Shown: positions 1 to 9,694, numbered from the stretch's first letter. The stretch: DNA of 64,000 nucleotides from Bacillus sp. OK048 (GCF_900103525.1 NZ_FNHN01000002.1:124001-188000), one strand, 5' to 3'. Numbers and translations are program-made. Notes: generated by a model not told the origin, from the sequence alone.

Positions 1-42
1 GGTATACTTAATAAATAAACCTTTAAGAGGAGGAAAAAATAG

Positions 43-522
43 ATGCTAGCACATATTGAAAAAGTTGAAAGCGGATATCGTGCCACATATGAACGCCATC
101 TTAACCATCCTGTCGAGGAGGTATGGTCCTATCTAACCGATAACGAGAAACTGCCAAAATGGTTTTCTGAGCTGCGTGTAGATGAACTTCGTAAAGGCGG
201 AGTAATTAAATTTGATATGGGGGATGGAACATTTGATGAGCTTTCTATCCTAGAATTAAAAATCAATTCTGTTTTTGAATTTTCCTGGTGGGCAGATACC
301 GTTCGTTTCGAATTGTCCCAAGAATCAGGAGGCTCTTCATTGCGATTAATAGAAAATATACATACGATTACTGACCATACCCCAAAAGACCTAGCAGGTT
401 GGCATGTCTGTTTAGATGTGATTGAAGCATTGCTAGACGGTAGGGCCATTGAACGTAAAGAAGAATGGAAAATCTGGTACGAAAGATATGGTAACGAAAT
501 CGAGAAAGTAACTCTACAATAA
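43..522 (+). CDS. SRPBCC (AHSA1-like) domain protein
   Basis: A 159-residue protein that looks like a complete START/AHSA1-type SRPBCC domain: the N-terminal beta-strand is followed by the helix VEEVWSYLT (residues 24-32) and KLPKWF (36-41), a typical opening of this fold, and a C-terminal long helix closes the ligand cavity. These domains bind small hydrophobic ligands in the cytoplasm; no ligand can be read from the sequence. The ATG at 43 lies 6-8 bases after AGGAGGA, a strong ribosome binding site. It is monocistronic and ends in a hairpin terminator. Fold assignment is good, function unknown. Confidence 0.85.
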   Translation: MLAHIEKVESGYRATYERHLNHPVEEVWSYLTDNEKLPKWFSELRVDELRKGGVIKFDMGDGTFDELSILELKINSVFEFSWWADTVRFELSQESGGSSLRLIENIHTITDHTPKDLAGWHVCLDVIEALLDGRAIERKEEWKIWYERYGNEIEKVTLQ

Positions 523-529
523 CAGCTAA

Positions 530-557
530 GGCGGACTCATTATGTCCGCCTTTTTTT
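530..557 (+). terminator. Rho-independent terminator of the SRPBCC gene
   Basis: GGCGGAC pairs with GTCCGCC around a short loop, followed directly by seven T. It lies 8 bases after the stop codon of the SRPBCC gene. Confidence 0.85.
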
Positions 558-600
558 GCCAATAATATTTTTAGATTTGTTTTTAATTTCTAATTCGTAG

Positions 601-763
601 TTTATGAGGTCCGTTCTCTTTGATTACTCTTCTTTTTAAGCTTCATGAACCCTTTATGAGGCCCATTCTCTCTGATTACTCTTCTTTTTAGGCTTCATGA
701 ACCCTTTATAAGGCCCATTCTCTCTGATCATTCTTCTCTTTAGGCTTCATGAACTCTTTATGG
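601..763. repeat. Three 52-bp tandem repeats plus partial fourth
   Basis: Units start at 601, 653 and 705 and share the frame TTTATGAGG..CC.TTCTCT.TGAT.A.TCTTC, ending in GGCTTCATGAACCC; a truncated fourth begins at 757. Units differ by a few substitutions each. There are no spacers, so this is not CRISPR. It fills the gap between the SRPBCC gene and lipM; no gene or function is seen in it. Confidence 0.85.
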
Positions 764-809
764 TTTTTCCTTCTTAAATTCCCAATTCTAAAAAAAGCAA
801 TAAGTTAAA

Positions 810-1646
810 CTATCTTTTAAAATTCCACTCATCATTTTCATAACGCTCTTTTGCTATCTTGTTAACGTATGCAAGTTCTTCTTCCGTTAACTGATAAGAT
901 TCTAGTTCGATATTTAGCCCCTCTGCAAAACCTTTATAAAAAGCTTCTTTTGCTTCGTCTAATGTAATCCTTCTAGAACTAATTTCATTTATCGCAACTG
1001 CCTTACTTTTAAACGCTGATTTCATCCGTTCCTTTACTCTCTCACTTGGATACTTGAACAAACGAAACAGCTTATCTTCATCTAAATCTAAAAGGATTGA
1101 ACCGTGCTGGAGAATGACTCCCTTTTGCCTAGTCTGGGCACTTCCGGCAACCTTACGACCTTCGACAACAAGCTCATACCAGCTAGGTGCATCGAAACAA
1201 ACAGCCGAACGAGGATTCTTAAGTGCACTTCTTTCTTCATCCGTTTTTGGTACTGCAAAATAAGCCTCAAGCCCTAATTGATGAAAGCCTTTTAGGATGC
1301 CTTCAGAAATCACACGATAAGCCTCTGTTACCGTCTTAGGCATTTCTGGATGCTCCTCTGAAACAATTACACTATAGGTAAGCTCATGCTCGTGAAGCAC
1401 TCCTCGTCCGCCTGTCGGCCGTCTTACAAAACCTAATCCATGAGCTTTTACAGCTTCTAAGTCAATTTCCTTTTCAACCTTTTGAAAATATCCGATCGAT
1501 AGTGTTGCCGGTTTCCAGCCATAGAAACGAATCACAGGCGGTATTTTTCCTTCACTGTGCCAATCAAGCAGAGCTTCATCTAATGCCATATTAAAAGAAG
1601 GAGAACAATTCCCTGAATCTATAAAACGCCATACTTCTTTGCTCAT
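810..1646 (-). CDS. lipM: Octanoyl-[GcvH]:protein N-octanoyltransferase LipM
   Basis: LipM moves an octanoyl group from acyl carrier protein to GcvH, the first step of lipoate assembly. The protein is 278 residues, the length of the B. subtilis enzyme, with the biotin/lipoate transferase fold: [11 protein letters not shown] (residues 75-85), and the catalytic cysteine at C150 in [12 protein letters not shown], followed by GRKVAGSAQ (lysine of the transferase signature) and LQHGSILLD. GcvH and the lipoate-dependent glycine cleavage system explain its location beside the gcv genes, as in B. subtilis. The ATG at 1646 has a GAGG-type ribosome binding site. It is transcribed divergently from yqhL. 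Confidence 0.93.
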   Translation of the reverse strand: MSKEVWRFIDSGNCSPSFNMALDEALLDWHSEGKIPPVIRFYGWKPATLSIGYFQKVEKEIDLEAVKAHGLGFVRRPTGGRGVLHEHELTYSVIVSEEHPEMPKTVTEAYRVISEGILKGFHQLGLEAYFAVPKTDEERSALKNPRSAVCFDAPSWYELVVEGRKVAGSAQTRQKGVILQHGSILLDLDEDKLFRLFKYPSERVKERMKSAFKSKAVAINEISSRRITLDEAKEAFYKGFAEGLNIELESYQLTEEELAYVNKIAKERYENDEWNFKR

Positions 1647-1725
1647 TTAAAAAACCTCATCTTTATGTAGTTTACTCTCGTTTTAGTCTACCAAAATCTG
1701 ATAGGAATTCAAAACAAGATGTTTC

Positions 1726-1734
1726 TGATATAAT
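1726..1734 (+). promoter_or_regulatory. Candidate extended -10 promoter for yqhL
   Basis: TGATATAAT is a perfect extended -10 element. It lies about 105 bases before the yqhL start and has no convincing -35 box, as is usual for extended -10 promoters. A second TATAAT at 1794-1799 could be an alternative closer start. Sequence match only. Confidence 0.4.
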
Positions 1735-1838
1735 AGTGAGAGAAAAAGCGAAGTATTTTGTCGTTTTTTCTTTATCTTTATTGTTTTGACTTATATAATA
1801 AAACATAGTGTTACAAGCTTGAAAGGAGCAAAAAGAAA

Positions 1839-2222
1839 TTGAATTCACTTTATACCCTAATTGTCATTATTGTAGTAGTTTTGGCTTATTCCGTTTTCAA
1901 CTATTTTTATCAAAAGAAAATTGTTAAAACGGTTACAGAAGAGGAGTTTCGTGCCGGTTATCGAAAAGCGCAGCTAATCGATGTTCGTGAAGCGAACGAA
2001 TTTGATGCAGGTCATATATTGGGAGCAAGGAATATCCCCGTATCTCAATTAAAAATGAGACTGAAGGAACTTCGTCCAGATTTACCTGTATATCTATATG
2101 ATCAAAATGGTATGCGCAGTGCTCGTGCGGCGCAAATGTTATACCGAAAAGGTTATAAGAACCTTACCCAGCTTCAAGGCGGCTTTAAAAAATGGTCTGG
2201 TAAAATAAAAGCAAAAAAATAA
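1839..2222 (+). CDS. yqhL: Membrane-anchored rhodanese-like protein YqhL
   Basis: 127 residues: one N-terminal membrane helix (about residues 4-23), then a single rhodanese domain with the LIDVREANEFDAGHI motif (46-60) and the cytoplasmic active-site loop. In this loop the sulfur-carrying cysteine is replaced: the sequence is LYDQNGMRS with Asp88 where active rhodaneses have Cys. The domain is thus probably not a sulfurtransferase and may act as a binding module. Synteny with lipM and gcvPB is that of B. subtilis yqhL. Start is the TTG at 1839, eight bases after GAAAGGAG. Confidence 0.87.
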   Translation: MNSLYTLIVIIVVVLAYSVFNYFYQKKIVKTVTEEEFRAGYRKAQLIDVREANEFDAGHILGARNIPVSQLKMRLKELRPDLPVYLYDQNGMRSARAAQMLYRKGYKNLTQLQGGFKKWSGKIKAKK

Positions 2223-2231
2223 ACCAAAGCG

Positions 2232-2257
2232 ACTTCCCATTTAGGGAAGTTTTTTTT
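2232..2257 (+). terminator. Terminator after yqhL
   Basis: ACTTCCC and GGGAAGT form a stem with a short loop followed by eight T, ten bases after the yqhL stop. Confidence 0.85.
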
Positions 2258-2280
2258 ATTACCAAACACTTTATCTGATT

Positions 2281-2480
2281 GTTACCCTATTTCTGTCCCG
2301 CTTGATTTACGGGCACAATAAACCAATTATTGTTACCCTATTTCTGTCCAGCCTGATTTACGGGCACAATAAACCAACTATTGTTACCCTATTTCTGTCC
2401 GGCCTGATTTACGGGCACAATAAACCAATTATTGTTACCCTATTTCTGTCCCGTCTAATATACGGGCACAATAAACCTTA
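2281..2480. repeat. Four 51-bp tandem repeats
   Basis: Units begin at 2281, 2332, 2383 and 2434. Each reads GTTACCCTATTTCTGTCC, then a variable GCYTGATTTACGGGC and ACAATAAACCAAY. Within each unit CCCG (or CCGG) can pair with CGGG around TTGATTTA, giving a small hairpin. Because 51 is a multiple of three, the repeats are open in one frame and give a repetitive false protein of 84 codons. The region lies between the convergent yqhL and gcvPB terminators. Confidence 0.88.
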
Positions 2481-2483
2481 TCC

Positions 2484-2523
2484 GAAAAAAAGGACCAGAT
2501 TCAGCACACTGAGTCTGGTCCTT
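2484..2523 (-). terminator. Terminator of the gcvT-gcvPA-gcvPB operon
   Basis: On the minus strand AAGGACCAGACTCA pairs with TGAATCTGGTCCTT and is followed by a T-run. It lies just after the gcvPB stop. Confidence 0.85.
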
Positions 2524-2530
2524 ACTATTA

Positions 2531-3991
2531 CTATGCTTTTTGATACCTTAAAATAGGTTTGCGAGCAGCTGTTGCTTCGTCCATTCGGCCAACAACGGTT
2601 GTATGTGGGGCTTCTTGGACAATTTCAGGATTCTCCTCTGCCTCTTTGGCAATTTGAATCATGATGTCAACGAAAGAATCAAGAGTCTCTTTTGATTCTG
2701 TTTCCGTCGGTTCGATCATAATACACTCTTCCACATTTAATGGGAAGTAAATGGTTGGTGGATGGTAACCAAAATCAAGCAGGCGTTTCGCGATATCCAA
2801 GGTGCGAACACCTAATTTTTTCTGACGTCTGCCGCTCAATACAAATTCATGCTTACAATGCTTATCAAATGGAAGATCATAATATTCAGCTAGTCTTCTC
2901 ATCATATAGTTTGCATTTAATACCGCATACTCGGTTACCGCCTTTAAGCCGTCTGGCCCCATTGAACGGATATAGGTATATGCACGAACATTAATTCCAA
3001 AGTTACCATAGAAGGGTTTCACACGGCCAATAGATTGCGGACGGTCATAATCAAACACATATTCATCCCCACGCTTAGCAATAACTGGTTTTGGTAAGAA
3101 CGGAATCAAATCCGCCTTAACACCAACTGGACCTGAACCAGGACCGCCGCCTCCATGTGGACCTGTAAAGGTTTTATGAAGATTTAAGTGAACGACATCA
3201 AATCCCATATCCCCTGGTCTAGCTTTTGAAAGAACAGCATTTAAGTTTGCACCATCGTAATAAAGCTTACCACCGGCACCGTGGACAATTTCAGCCATTT
3301 CTACAATGTTTTCTTCAAAAAGTCCGAGCGTATTTGGATTTGTTAACATTAAAGCAGCTGTGTCATCGCCAACCACTCTTTTTAAATCTTCTAGGTCTAC
3401 AAGACCATGTTCATTTGATTTTACCGTAATGGTTTCAAGTCCTGCGACCGTAGCTGAAGCAGGGTTTGTTCCATGCGCAGAATCTGGAACGATAACCTTT
3501 GTACGCTTCAAATCTCCATTTGCTTCATGGAAGGCACGAATCATCATCAAGCCCGTCCATTCCCCATGAGCACCTGCTGCTGGTTGTAAAGTGACCTCGT
3601 CCATCCCAGTAATCTCAATTAAATGCTCTTGCAAATCATACAACAGCTCAAGAGCACCTTGGACAGAGCTTTCGTCCTGCAATGGATGAACATGAGCAAA
3701 ACCGTTAAAACGAGCGACATTTTCATTGATTTTCGGATTGTATTTCATTGTACAAGAACCCAATGGATAGAAACCAGAATCCACACCATGATTTCTCCTT
3801 GATAAAGCAGTGTAATGACGCATGATATCAAGCTCTGAAACCTCTGGAAGCCCTGGCTCCTCGCTGCGTAAATATCCTTCAGGTAGAAGGCTGCTTAGGT
3901 CAAGTTCAGGAACATCTATTTCAGGGAGGCTGTATCCAATTCTGCCTGGTGTACTAGATTCAAAAATGAGTGCCTGGTCTTGGTTATGCAT
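2531..3991 (-). CDS. gcvPB: Glycine dehydrogenase (decarboxylating) subunit 2
   Basis: PLP-binding half of the two-subunit P protein of the glycine cleavage system, which decarboxylates glycine and passes the aminomethyl group to the lipoyl arm of GcvH. With the start chosen here it has 486 residues, close to 488 in B. subtilis. The PLP lysine is K273 in [16 protein letters not shown]. The ATG at 3991 overlaps the gcvPA stop by 8 bases and lies after GGGGGAT; an ATG 33 bases upstream is in frame but lies inside gcvPA without a good ribosome binding site. Last gene of the riboswitch-controlled operon. Confidence 0.95.
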   Translation of the reverse strand: MHNQDQALIFESSTPGRIGYSLPEIDVPELDLSSLLPEGYLRSEEPGLPEVSELDIMRHYTALSRRNHGVDSGFYPLGSCTMKYNPKINENVARFNGFAHVHPLQDESSVQGALELLYDLQEHLIEITGMDEVTLQPAAGAHGEWTGLMMIRAFHEANGDLKRTKVIVPDSAHGTNPASATVAGLETITVKSNEHGLVDLEDLKRVVGDDTAALMLTNPNTLGLFEENIVEMAEIVHGAGGKLYYDGANLNAVLSKARPGDMGFDVVHLNLHKTFTGPHGGGGPGSGPVGVKADLIPFLPKPVIAKRGDEYVFDYDRPQSIGRVKPFYGNFGINVRAYTYIRSMGPDGLKAVTEYAVLNANYMMRRLAEYYDLPFDKHCKHEFVLSGRRQKKLGVRTLDIAKRLLDFGYHPPTIYFPLNVEECIMIEPTETESKETLDSFVDIMIQIAKEAEENPEIVQEAPHTTVVGRMDEATAARKPILRYQKA

Positions 3992-5330
3992 GCAAATCCC
4001 CCACTTCTTTGACAAGAGTATCAATTTCTTCCTTCGATCTTTGCTCCGTTACAGCAACCAACATATGGTTTGCAAGCTCCGGATAATCGCGTCCTAAATC
4101 ATAGCCGCCAATAATTCCTTTTTGTAACAGCCCTTGATTGATCTCTTTTACTGGTTTGTTTAATTTCACAACAAATTCATTAAACGAGTGACCCTCATAG
4201 ACAACTTCAAAGCCTGCTTCTTTAAATGTAGTTCTGGCATAGTGTGCTTTTTGCAAGTTCGCAGCTGCCATTTCACGTACACCTTTTTTACCAAGGGCTG
4301 TCATGGCAACCGAAGCAGCCAAAGCGTTTAACGCTTGGTTGGAACAAATATTCGATGTCGCTTTATCACGACGGATATGCTGTTCACGAGCTTGTAGTGT
4401 TAATACAAATCCACGGCGCCCTTGATCATCTGTAGTCTGACCGACAAGACGTCCTGGTACCTTACGCATTAACTTAGTGGTTACGGCAAAATAACCGCAG
4501 TGCGGGCCGCCAAACGCAGTAGGAATTCCAAACGGCTGTGCATCACCGATGACAATGTCAGCACCAAACTTACCTGGAGGTGTTAAGACCCCAAGTGAAA
4601 GTGGATTACTCGAAACGACAAACAATGATTTGTTGGCATGGATAATTTCTTCAAGTTCCTTTAATGGCTCTATTCGTCCGAAGAAGTTGGGATACTGAAC
4701 GATGACAGCAGCAACCTCTTCATTCGCCAAATCTTTTAAAGCCTCAATATCTGTTATACCGTTAGAAACAGGAACCTCAATCACTTCAAGATACTGTCCT
4801 TTTGCATACGTTTTGAGGACTTCCCGTGATTCAGGGTGGACTGCTCCTGAAACAATGATTTTCTTTCGTTTTGTATGTGCTGCACTTAACATGGCTGCTT
4901 CAGCTAGAGCGGTGCCGCCATCATACATGGATGAGTTTGCAACATCCATGCCTGTTAACTCACAGATCATCGTCTGGAATTCAAAAATCGCTTGAAGCTC
5001 ACCTTGCGAGATTTCCGGCTGATATGGTGTGTAAGCTGTATAAAATTCAGAACGGGAAATTACATGATCGACGATGACAGGCATATAATGATCATATACT
5101 CCTGCTCCTAAAAAGGAGACATTTCTTTTTAAATCAGCATTACGAGAAGCCATATTGAATAACTCTTTCATTAAGGCCGTCTCTGATTTTGCAGCTTTAA
5201 TATTGTATTCGCCTTTAAACCTAACTTTTTCTGGGATATCACTAAACAATTCATCAACGGAGCTAACACCAATTGTTGCAAGCATTGCTTTTTTATCTTC
5301 TTCAGTCATAGGTAAATAACGATGTTTCAT
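3984..5330 (-). CDS. gcvPA: Glycine dehydrogenase (decarboxylating) subunit 1
   Basis: Partner subunit of the heterotetrameric P protein. At 448 residues it has exactly the length of B. subtilis GcvPA. It shares the PLP-transferase fold, with motifs such as [11 protein letters not shown] and [18 protein letters not shown], but carries no Schiff-base lysine, as known for this subunit. It sits 22 bases behind gcvT and overlaps gcvPB, so the three are translated from one message. Confidence 0.95.
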   Translation of the reverse strand: MKHRYLPMTEEDKKAMLATIGVSSVDELFSDIPEKVRFKGEYNIKAAKSETALMKELFNMASRNADLKRNVSFLGAGVYDHYMPVIVDHVISRSEFYTAYTPYQPEISQGELQAIFEFQTMICELTGMDVANSSMYDGGTALAEAAMLSAAHTKRKKIIVSGAVHPESREVLKTYAKGQYLEVIEVPVSNGITDIEALKDLANEEVAAVIVQYPNFFGRIEPLKELEEIIHANKSLFVVSSNPLSLGVLTPPGKFGADIVIGDAQPFGIPTAFGGPHCGYFAVTTKLMRKVPGRLVGQTTDDQGRRGFVLTLQAREQHIRRDKATSNICSNQALNALAASVAMTALGKKGVREMAAANLQKAHYARTTFKEAGFEVVYEGHSFNEFVVKLNKPVKEINQGLLQKGIIGGYDLGRDYPELANHMLVAVTEQRSKEEIDTLVKEVGDLHA

Positions 5331-5352
5331 AAACCTATTCTCCCCCTCTTGT

Positions 5353-6453
5353 TTACTTTCCTCGTTTATAAAAAGGTGTTAGTATGATCTTTGCCTTTAA
5401 ACGTTTTCCGCGAATTTCAACCTCAAGTTCTGACTCAAGTTCAGTATGTTCGCTTTTAATAAGAGCAAGTCCGATATTTTTTTTCAAAGACGGTGACTGT
5501 GTACCAGTCGTAACTTCACCGATTAGCTCTTCACCTTTATAGACAGGATAACCATGACGTGGTATACCACGGTCAATCATTTCAATTCCAACTGATTTTC
5601 TAGCCGTACCCTGTTCTTTTTGTTGCTTGAGTGCTTCTTTTCCAATAAAATCAGCTTCTTTATTTAGTTTAACTGCAAAGCCAATTCCTGCTTCTAATGG
5701 AGAAATATCAGGTGATAACTCTTGACCATAAAGTGCGAGTGTCGCTTCAAAGCGCAGTGTGTCCCTGGAACCTAAACCACATGGTACAACGCCTTCCTCT
5801 TTTCCTGCCGACAGAATCGCCTTCCAAAGTTCAACAGCGTCTGATGAATCACAATATATTTCAAATCCATCTTCTCCGGTATAACCAGTTCGTGATACAA
5901 GAGCGTTTTTACCGTTTATTTCCACTTCCTGTTGGAACTTAAAAACGCCAATTTTACTTAAATCACTTCCGGCTAACTTTTGAAGAACTTTTTCGGCAAG
6001 AGGTCCTTGCAGCGCTAACAGTGCCATTTTCTCTGAAAGATTCTCTATTGAAACCTCTCCATCTAAATGGTTTTCCAGCCAGCTTAAATCCTTCTCAATA
6101 TTCGATGCATTCACCACAAGTAAATAATGATTGTCTTCTATTTTATAAACGAGCAGGTCATCTATAGTGCCGCCGTTTTCATAGCACATCGCATTGTATT
6201 GTGCTCCGCCATTTTTAATTTTTGAAATGTCGTTTGTCAACATCTTTTGCAAGTAATTTAAGCTGTCTGGTCCTGTGACGATGACCTCTCCCATATGAGA
6301 AACATCGAATAAGCCAGCTCTTGTGCGGACTGCTTCATGTTCTTCCTTGATACTTGAGAATTGGACAGGCAGCTCCCAGCCGCCGAAATCAACCGTTTTT
6401 CCACCATATTCCTTATACACTTCATATAGCGGAGTGCGCTTTAATTCAGTCAT
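5353..6453 (-). CDS. gcvT: Aminomethyltransferase (glycine cleavage T protein)
   Basis: GcvT releases ammonia from the aminomethyl-lipoyl arm of GcvH and forms methylene-tetrahydrofolate. The protein has 366 residues with the start used here (362 in B. subtilis) and the family signatures [17 protein letters not shown] near the N-terminus, [10 protein letters not shown] and [13 protein letters not shown] in the folate-binding part. Two adjacent ATG codons occur (6456 and 6453); the second is better spaced behind AAGGGGGA. First gene of gcvT-gcvPA-gcvPB, directly behind a glycine riboswitch. Confidence 0.95.
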   Translation of the reverse strand: MTELKRTPLYEVYKEYGGKTVDFGGWELPVQFSSIKEEHEAVRTRAGLFDVSHMGEVIVTGPDSLNYLQKMLTNDISKIKNGGAQYNAMCYENGGTIDDLLVYKIEDNHYLLVVNASNIEKDLSWLENHLDGEVSIENLSEKMALLALQGPLAEKVLQKLAGSDLSKIGVFKFQQEVEINGKNALVSRTGYTGEDGFEIYCDSSDAVELWKAILSAGKEEGVVPCGLGSRDTLRFEATLALYGQELSPDISPLEAGIGFAVKLNKEADFIGKEALKQQKEQGTARKSVGIEMIDRGIPRHGYPVYKGEELIGEVTTGTQSPSLKKNIGLALIKSEHTELESELEVEIRGKRLKAKIILTPFYKRGK

Positions 6454-6514
6454 CATAAATCCCCCTTCAAACAAGATGTTTTTCAGTTGTATTACCAGTT
6501 TTTTACTCCTAGCT

Positions 6515-6575
6515 TAAAAAACAAACAAAAAAGGACAGAAGCCCCCCTTTATCAAAAAAGAAGGTCTCTGTCCTT
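6515..6575 (-). terminator. Riboswitch-controlled leader terminator of gcvT
   Basis: On the minus strand AAGGACAGAGACCTTC pairs imperfectly with the GGCTTCTGTCCTT segment, followed by a T-rich run. The hairpin starts in the 3' part of the glycine aptamer and ends about 60 bases before gcvT, the layout of a transcriptional glycine switch that reads through when glycine is bound. Confidence 0.75.
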
Positions 6576-6730
6576 GCACCTGAAAGTTTACCTAAGCCGG
6601 CTTTCCCCTTTGGTGGCTGCTCTTATAGTCAGCACTCTCCAGAGTTGCGTCAAACAAGAGTTCTTTTGCCTGAGAGATTCACACATTGTGCTTGCTCCTT
6701 CGGCGCTACATTTGTAGTCTCTCCCCTTGT
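6571..6730 (-). promoter_or_regulatory. Tandem glycine riboswitch
   Basis: Read on the minus strand the leader contains two consecutive glycine aptamer cores: GGAGAGACTACAAATGTAGC with GCCGAAGGAGCAA and ACTCTTGTTTGAC for aptamer 1, then CTCTGGAGAGTGCT, CACCAAAGGGGAAAGCC and TCTCAGG-type elements for aptamer 2. The GCCGAAGGAGCAA and CCAAAGGGG segments are hallmarks of this class. It is followed by a terminator and the gcv operon, so it most likely permits gcv expression only when glycine is plentiful. Confidence 0.93.
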
Positions 6731-6891
6731 CATCATTCGCATTATAATAATTTTGGATTCGGGTCATACTAAAATATACATCTAAAAAAAATTATTTTAT
6801 TACAATATTTTAAACTTTCAAAAGCTATATCCATCCTACCATTAAATCATAGCGGTGAGCAATAAATTTTGTGCAAAAAGGAGCGGTAACC

Positions 6892-8580
6892 ATGACAGTT
6901 CAAATTGAATTTGATTCCTCCTGGCAGGATGAATTTTTACATAGGATCGAGAACGATGGACCATGGGGAAATAGGGAGCTGTTTAAACTAGCCGTTGGAG
7001 TTGAAAAACATTTAATTATCCCTGAATTTGAAGGCTTACAAGCACCAAAGCATTTACCTAATCTTACACCACTTCCACATCAGCTCGAAACAGCAAAACA
7101 AGTGATTGAGAATATGAACGGAAAAGCGATTCTTGCTGATGAGGTTGGACTTGGTAAAACAATCGAAGCTGGCCTCATTTTAAAAGAATACATGATTCGT
7201 GGACTCGTAAAAAAAGTCCTTATTCTCGTACCGGCTTCTTTGGTGACACAGTGGTCATATGAACTGAATAGTAAGTTTTTCATTCCAGCAATTTCTCAAA
7301 AGAAAAGCTATGTATGGGAGCAGTGTGATGTTGTTGTCTCATCCATTGATACAGCTAAACGTGAACCTCACCGTGAAATCATTAATAAGCAGGACTACGA
7401 TTTAATTATTATTGATGAGGCACACAAACTTAAGAACAATAAAACAAAAAACTATGAGTTTGTTCAAAATTTGAAAAAGAAGTTTTGTCTGCTTCTCACC
7501 GCAACTCCCATTCAAAATCGAATTGAGGAAATCTTTAATCTTGTATCCCTATTAAAGCCTGGCCATTTAGGCAGTGAAACGCAATTCTACGAAAAGTATA
7601 AACGGGATGCCCGCTCCTTAAATGATAATGAACATTTAAAAGAGCTAGTAAATAAGGTGATGATTCGAAATCGTCGTGCCGATACTGGGATTGAATGGAC
7701 CAAAAGGCATGTTGAAACAATTGCTATTGAGTGTACTCCACAAGAAAAAGAATTATATGAAGCCATTACCAATTTGAAAAGCGAAGGCGACTGGGTACAA
7801 ACAAGTGCTTTCTCTGTTATGACCTTACAGCGCGAAGCATGCAGCAGCCGGGAATCCGTATTTTATACACTACAAAATATGCTGCGAAAAAAAGAGAATC
7901 CAACCAAGGCATTCGAGGAGCAAATTCAATATTTAATTTCTAAAGTCGAAGCCGTTCAAACGAACTCAAAAGCAGAAAAAGCATTGGAATTGATTAAAAA
8001 AATTAATGATAAAGTCATTATCTTTACCGAGTACAGAGCAACCCAAATGTATTTGCAATGGTATTTAAAACAAAATGGAATATCATCTGTTCCGTTCCGC
8101 GGGGGATTTAAACGAGGAAAAAAAGACTGGATGCGCGAGCTTTTTCAAAAACATGCACAAGTCTTAATAGCGACAGAAGCTGGCGGGGAAGGAATTAACC
8201 TCCAATTCTGTAATCATATTATAAATTTTGACCTACCATGGAATCCGATGAGGCTTGAGCAAAGAATCGGGAGAATTCATCGTCTCGGTCAAGAAAAGGA
8301 CGTAATGATCTATAATTTCGCGATCCAGAACACCGTTGAAGAACATATATTAAAGCTTCTATATGAAAAAATTGAACTATTTGAAAAAGTTATCGGCGAT
8401 TTAGACGATATTTTAACAAAGTTAGACTTCGGGAGTATTGAAGATCATTTAATTGATATATTTGGACAATCCTGTTCCGAGGGTGAAATGCGCATAAAAA
8501 TGGAAAACCTCACGTCGATGATTGATTTGGCTAAGGATATGCAAAAGGAGGATTCACATGCAGCAGCTGGAAATTCATAA
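6892..8580 (+). CDS. yqhH: SNF2-family DEAD/DEAH helicase YqhH
   Basis: Superfamily 2 ATPase of the SNF2/RapA-like group, 562 residues. RecA-like domain 1 carries Walker A DEVGLGKT (83-90) and the DEAH box (175-178); SAT-like motif LLTATPIQN follows; domain 2 shows GEGINLQFC and the arginine-finger motif QRIGRIHRLGQ. These proteins translocate on double-stranded nucleic acid without unwinding; the cellular role of YqhH is unknown. The ATG at 6892 follows AAAAGGAG; an in-frame GTG 21 bases upstream overlaps that site. It overlaps yqhG by 23 bases. Synteny with B. subtilis is exact. Confidence 0.92.
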   Translation: MTVQIEFDSSWQDEFLHRIENDGPWGNRELFKLAVGVEKHLIIPEFEGLQAPKHLPNLTPLPHQLETAKQVIENMNGKAILADEVGLGKTIEAGLILKEYMIRGLVKKVLILVPASLVTQWSYELNSKFFIPAISQKKSYVWEQCDVVVSSIDTAKREPHREIINKQDYDLIIIDEAHKLKNNKTKNYEFVQNLKKKFCLLLTATPIQNRIEEIFNLVSLLKPGHLGSETQFYEKYKRDARSLNDNEHLKELVNKVMIRNRRADTGIEWTKRHVETIAIECTPQEKELYEAITNLKSEGDWVQTSAFSVMTLQREACSSRESVFYTLQNMLRKKENPTKAFEEQIQYLISKVEAVQTNSKAEKALELIKKINDKVIIFTEYRATQMYLQWYLKQNGISSVPFRGGFKRGKKDWMRELFQKHAQVLIATEAGGEGINLQFCNHIINFDLPWNPMRLEQRIGRIHRLGQEKDVMIYNFAIQNTVEEHILKLLYEKIELFEKVIGDLDDILTKLDFGSIEDHLIDIFGQSCSEGEMRIKMENLTSMIDLAKDMQKEDSHAAAGNS

Positions 8581-9349
8581 CTTTCTCACTCGCTATTTTC
8601 AAGCTAATGAATGTGAAATAACAGAAAATGGTCCTGGATACTTAACCGTACAGTTAACGATTGAACTTGATAAGGAATTAATGAATCGACCATTTTATTG
8701 GCACTACTTAGAAAAAACCGGTGGGATTCCAAATCCAATGAAGTTAACGTTTATTACGAACCCACAGATAGCACCAGAACATATTAAGGGGGAAACCGTT
8801 CATTTTGGTTCTCCTCGTCTGCACCAAATATTCCAATCAACTAAAAAGCTTGCAAGCTACATTCGGCTATATGAGAACCATCAAAATAGCAATCAGCAAA
8901 CTCCGTTAATGCCATGGCTGTGTTTAAATGTTAAAATTTCATATCAATGTGACCGGAAACGAGATATTTATAAATCAATAGGCTTGCAACTCATAAATGG
9001 ACAAATGGTGGAGGATTTTGATGAACGTCTGCAAAATGTTCAACTGACACCGAAAATCCCCGACTATTCCTTTACATTATCACCACTTGTAAAACCCAAA
9101 AGTGGTTTATCAAGAATCGAAAACTATCTGACAGCCATGATTGAAGGCGATGATCATTCCTGGGCGGAGGATGCGAGGAAGCGCTGGGAGCAGGATTTAC
9201 GGCTTTTAGACCATTTCTACGAAGATGTCGAGGTGGAAAATGTAAATTATGAAACAGAGAAAAAGGCATTACAGGATCAATACGAGCCAAAAATAAATGT
9301 ATCGTTTATTAATGGCGGTTTGTTTTATTTAACTGATAAGGCGGTTTAA
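8558..9349 (+). CDS. yqhG: YqhG family protein
   Basis: 263-residue cytoplasmic protein matching the size and place of B. subtilis YqhG (261), behind yqhH. No enzymatic motif is visible; the sequence is mixed alpha/beta with a charged helical stretch near residues 200-240. The ATG at 8558 follows AAAGGAGG and overlaps the yqhH end, implying translational coupling and perhaps a joint role with the helicase. The next element downstream is an intergenic repeat and a terminator. Confidence 0.88.
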   Translation: MQQLEIHNFLTRYFQANECEITENGPGYLTVQLTIELDKELMNRPFYWHYLEKTGGIPNPMKLTFITNPQIAPEHIKGETVHFGSPRLHQIFQSTKKLASYIRLYENHQNSNQQTPLMPWLCLNVKISYQCDRKRDIYKSIGLQLINGQMVEDFDERLQNVQLTPKIPDYSFTLSPLVKPKSGLSRIENYLTAMIEGDDHSWAEDARKRWEQDLRLLDHFYEDVEVENVNYETEKKALQDQYEPKINVSFINGGLFYLTDKAV

Positions 9350-9351
9350 CA

Positions 9352-9474
9352 AGAAAAGCGGAAGCGCCTTGACCAGGGGCGACAGGCATAAGACGAGCCG
9401 GCAGAAAGGTTGCTCTTTAACCTTTTTGACGGATTGGCTTATGACCCGAGCCCCTAGGCGCCGAGGCTAGACAG
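9352..9474. repeat. Intergenic palindromic repeat element, copy 1
   Basis: Begins AAAAGCGGAAGCGCC and ends GGCGCCGAGGCTAGACAG, so the ends are imperfectly inverted and the whole can fold. A related copy with the same termini lies at 61854-62064 in this window. This type of dispersed non-coding element is widespread in Bacillus-group genomes. No open frame. Confidence 0.75.
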
Positions 9475-9483
9475 AAAAAGCAA

Positions 9484-9510
9484 AGAAGCAGACTCATGAA
9501 TCTGCTTCTT
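9484..9510 (-). terminator. Terminator of the comG-yqzE operon
   Basis: AAGAAGCAGATTCATGAGTCTGCTT on the minus strand forms a near-perfect stem followed by a T-rich stretch; it overlaps the region just after the yqzE stop. Confidence 0.75.
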
Positions 9511-9694
9511 ACCTTTTTCTTCGCTTCTTTACTTCAATATAAAAAATATAGGGAAGAATACCGAACCAACGATACCAAAAAGATGCTTTTGCCTGTTTCC
9601 GCTCTTCGCGGATTCGTCTCCGTTCATCTTTTGGCTGGTCCGCGTATTTCACCAATGTTTGAGTCATATATTTGACATAATCATTCGTTTTCAT
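9509..9694 (-). CDS. yqzE: YqzE family small protein
   Basis: 61 residues starting MKTNDYVKYMTQTLVKY, then a strongly basic stretch (RRRIREERKQ) and a hydrophobic segment WFGILPYIFYI near the C-terminus, which could be a membrane-associated helix. Size, sequence and position at the end of the comG operon match B. subtilis YqzE. Start taken as the ATG at 9694 behind AAGGCGGG; a GTG two codons upstream is possible. Function unknown. Confidence 0.88.
   Translation of the reverse strand: MKTNDYVKYMTQTLVKYADQPKDERRRIREERKQAKASFWYRWFGILPYIFYIEVKKRRKR

Noticed and set aside
601-763. CRISPR-like array
   Set aside because: Units are contiguous with no unique spacers.
2302-2556. 84-codon open frame with repeating IYGHNKP.IVTLFLS
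   Set aside because: It is the translation of 51-bp non-coding repeats; no ribosome binding site and it runs through the gcv terminator.
3822-4097. Plus-strand frame across the gcvPA-gcvPB border
   Set aside because: Antisense to two well-supported genes, no ribosome binding site.
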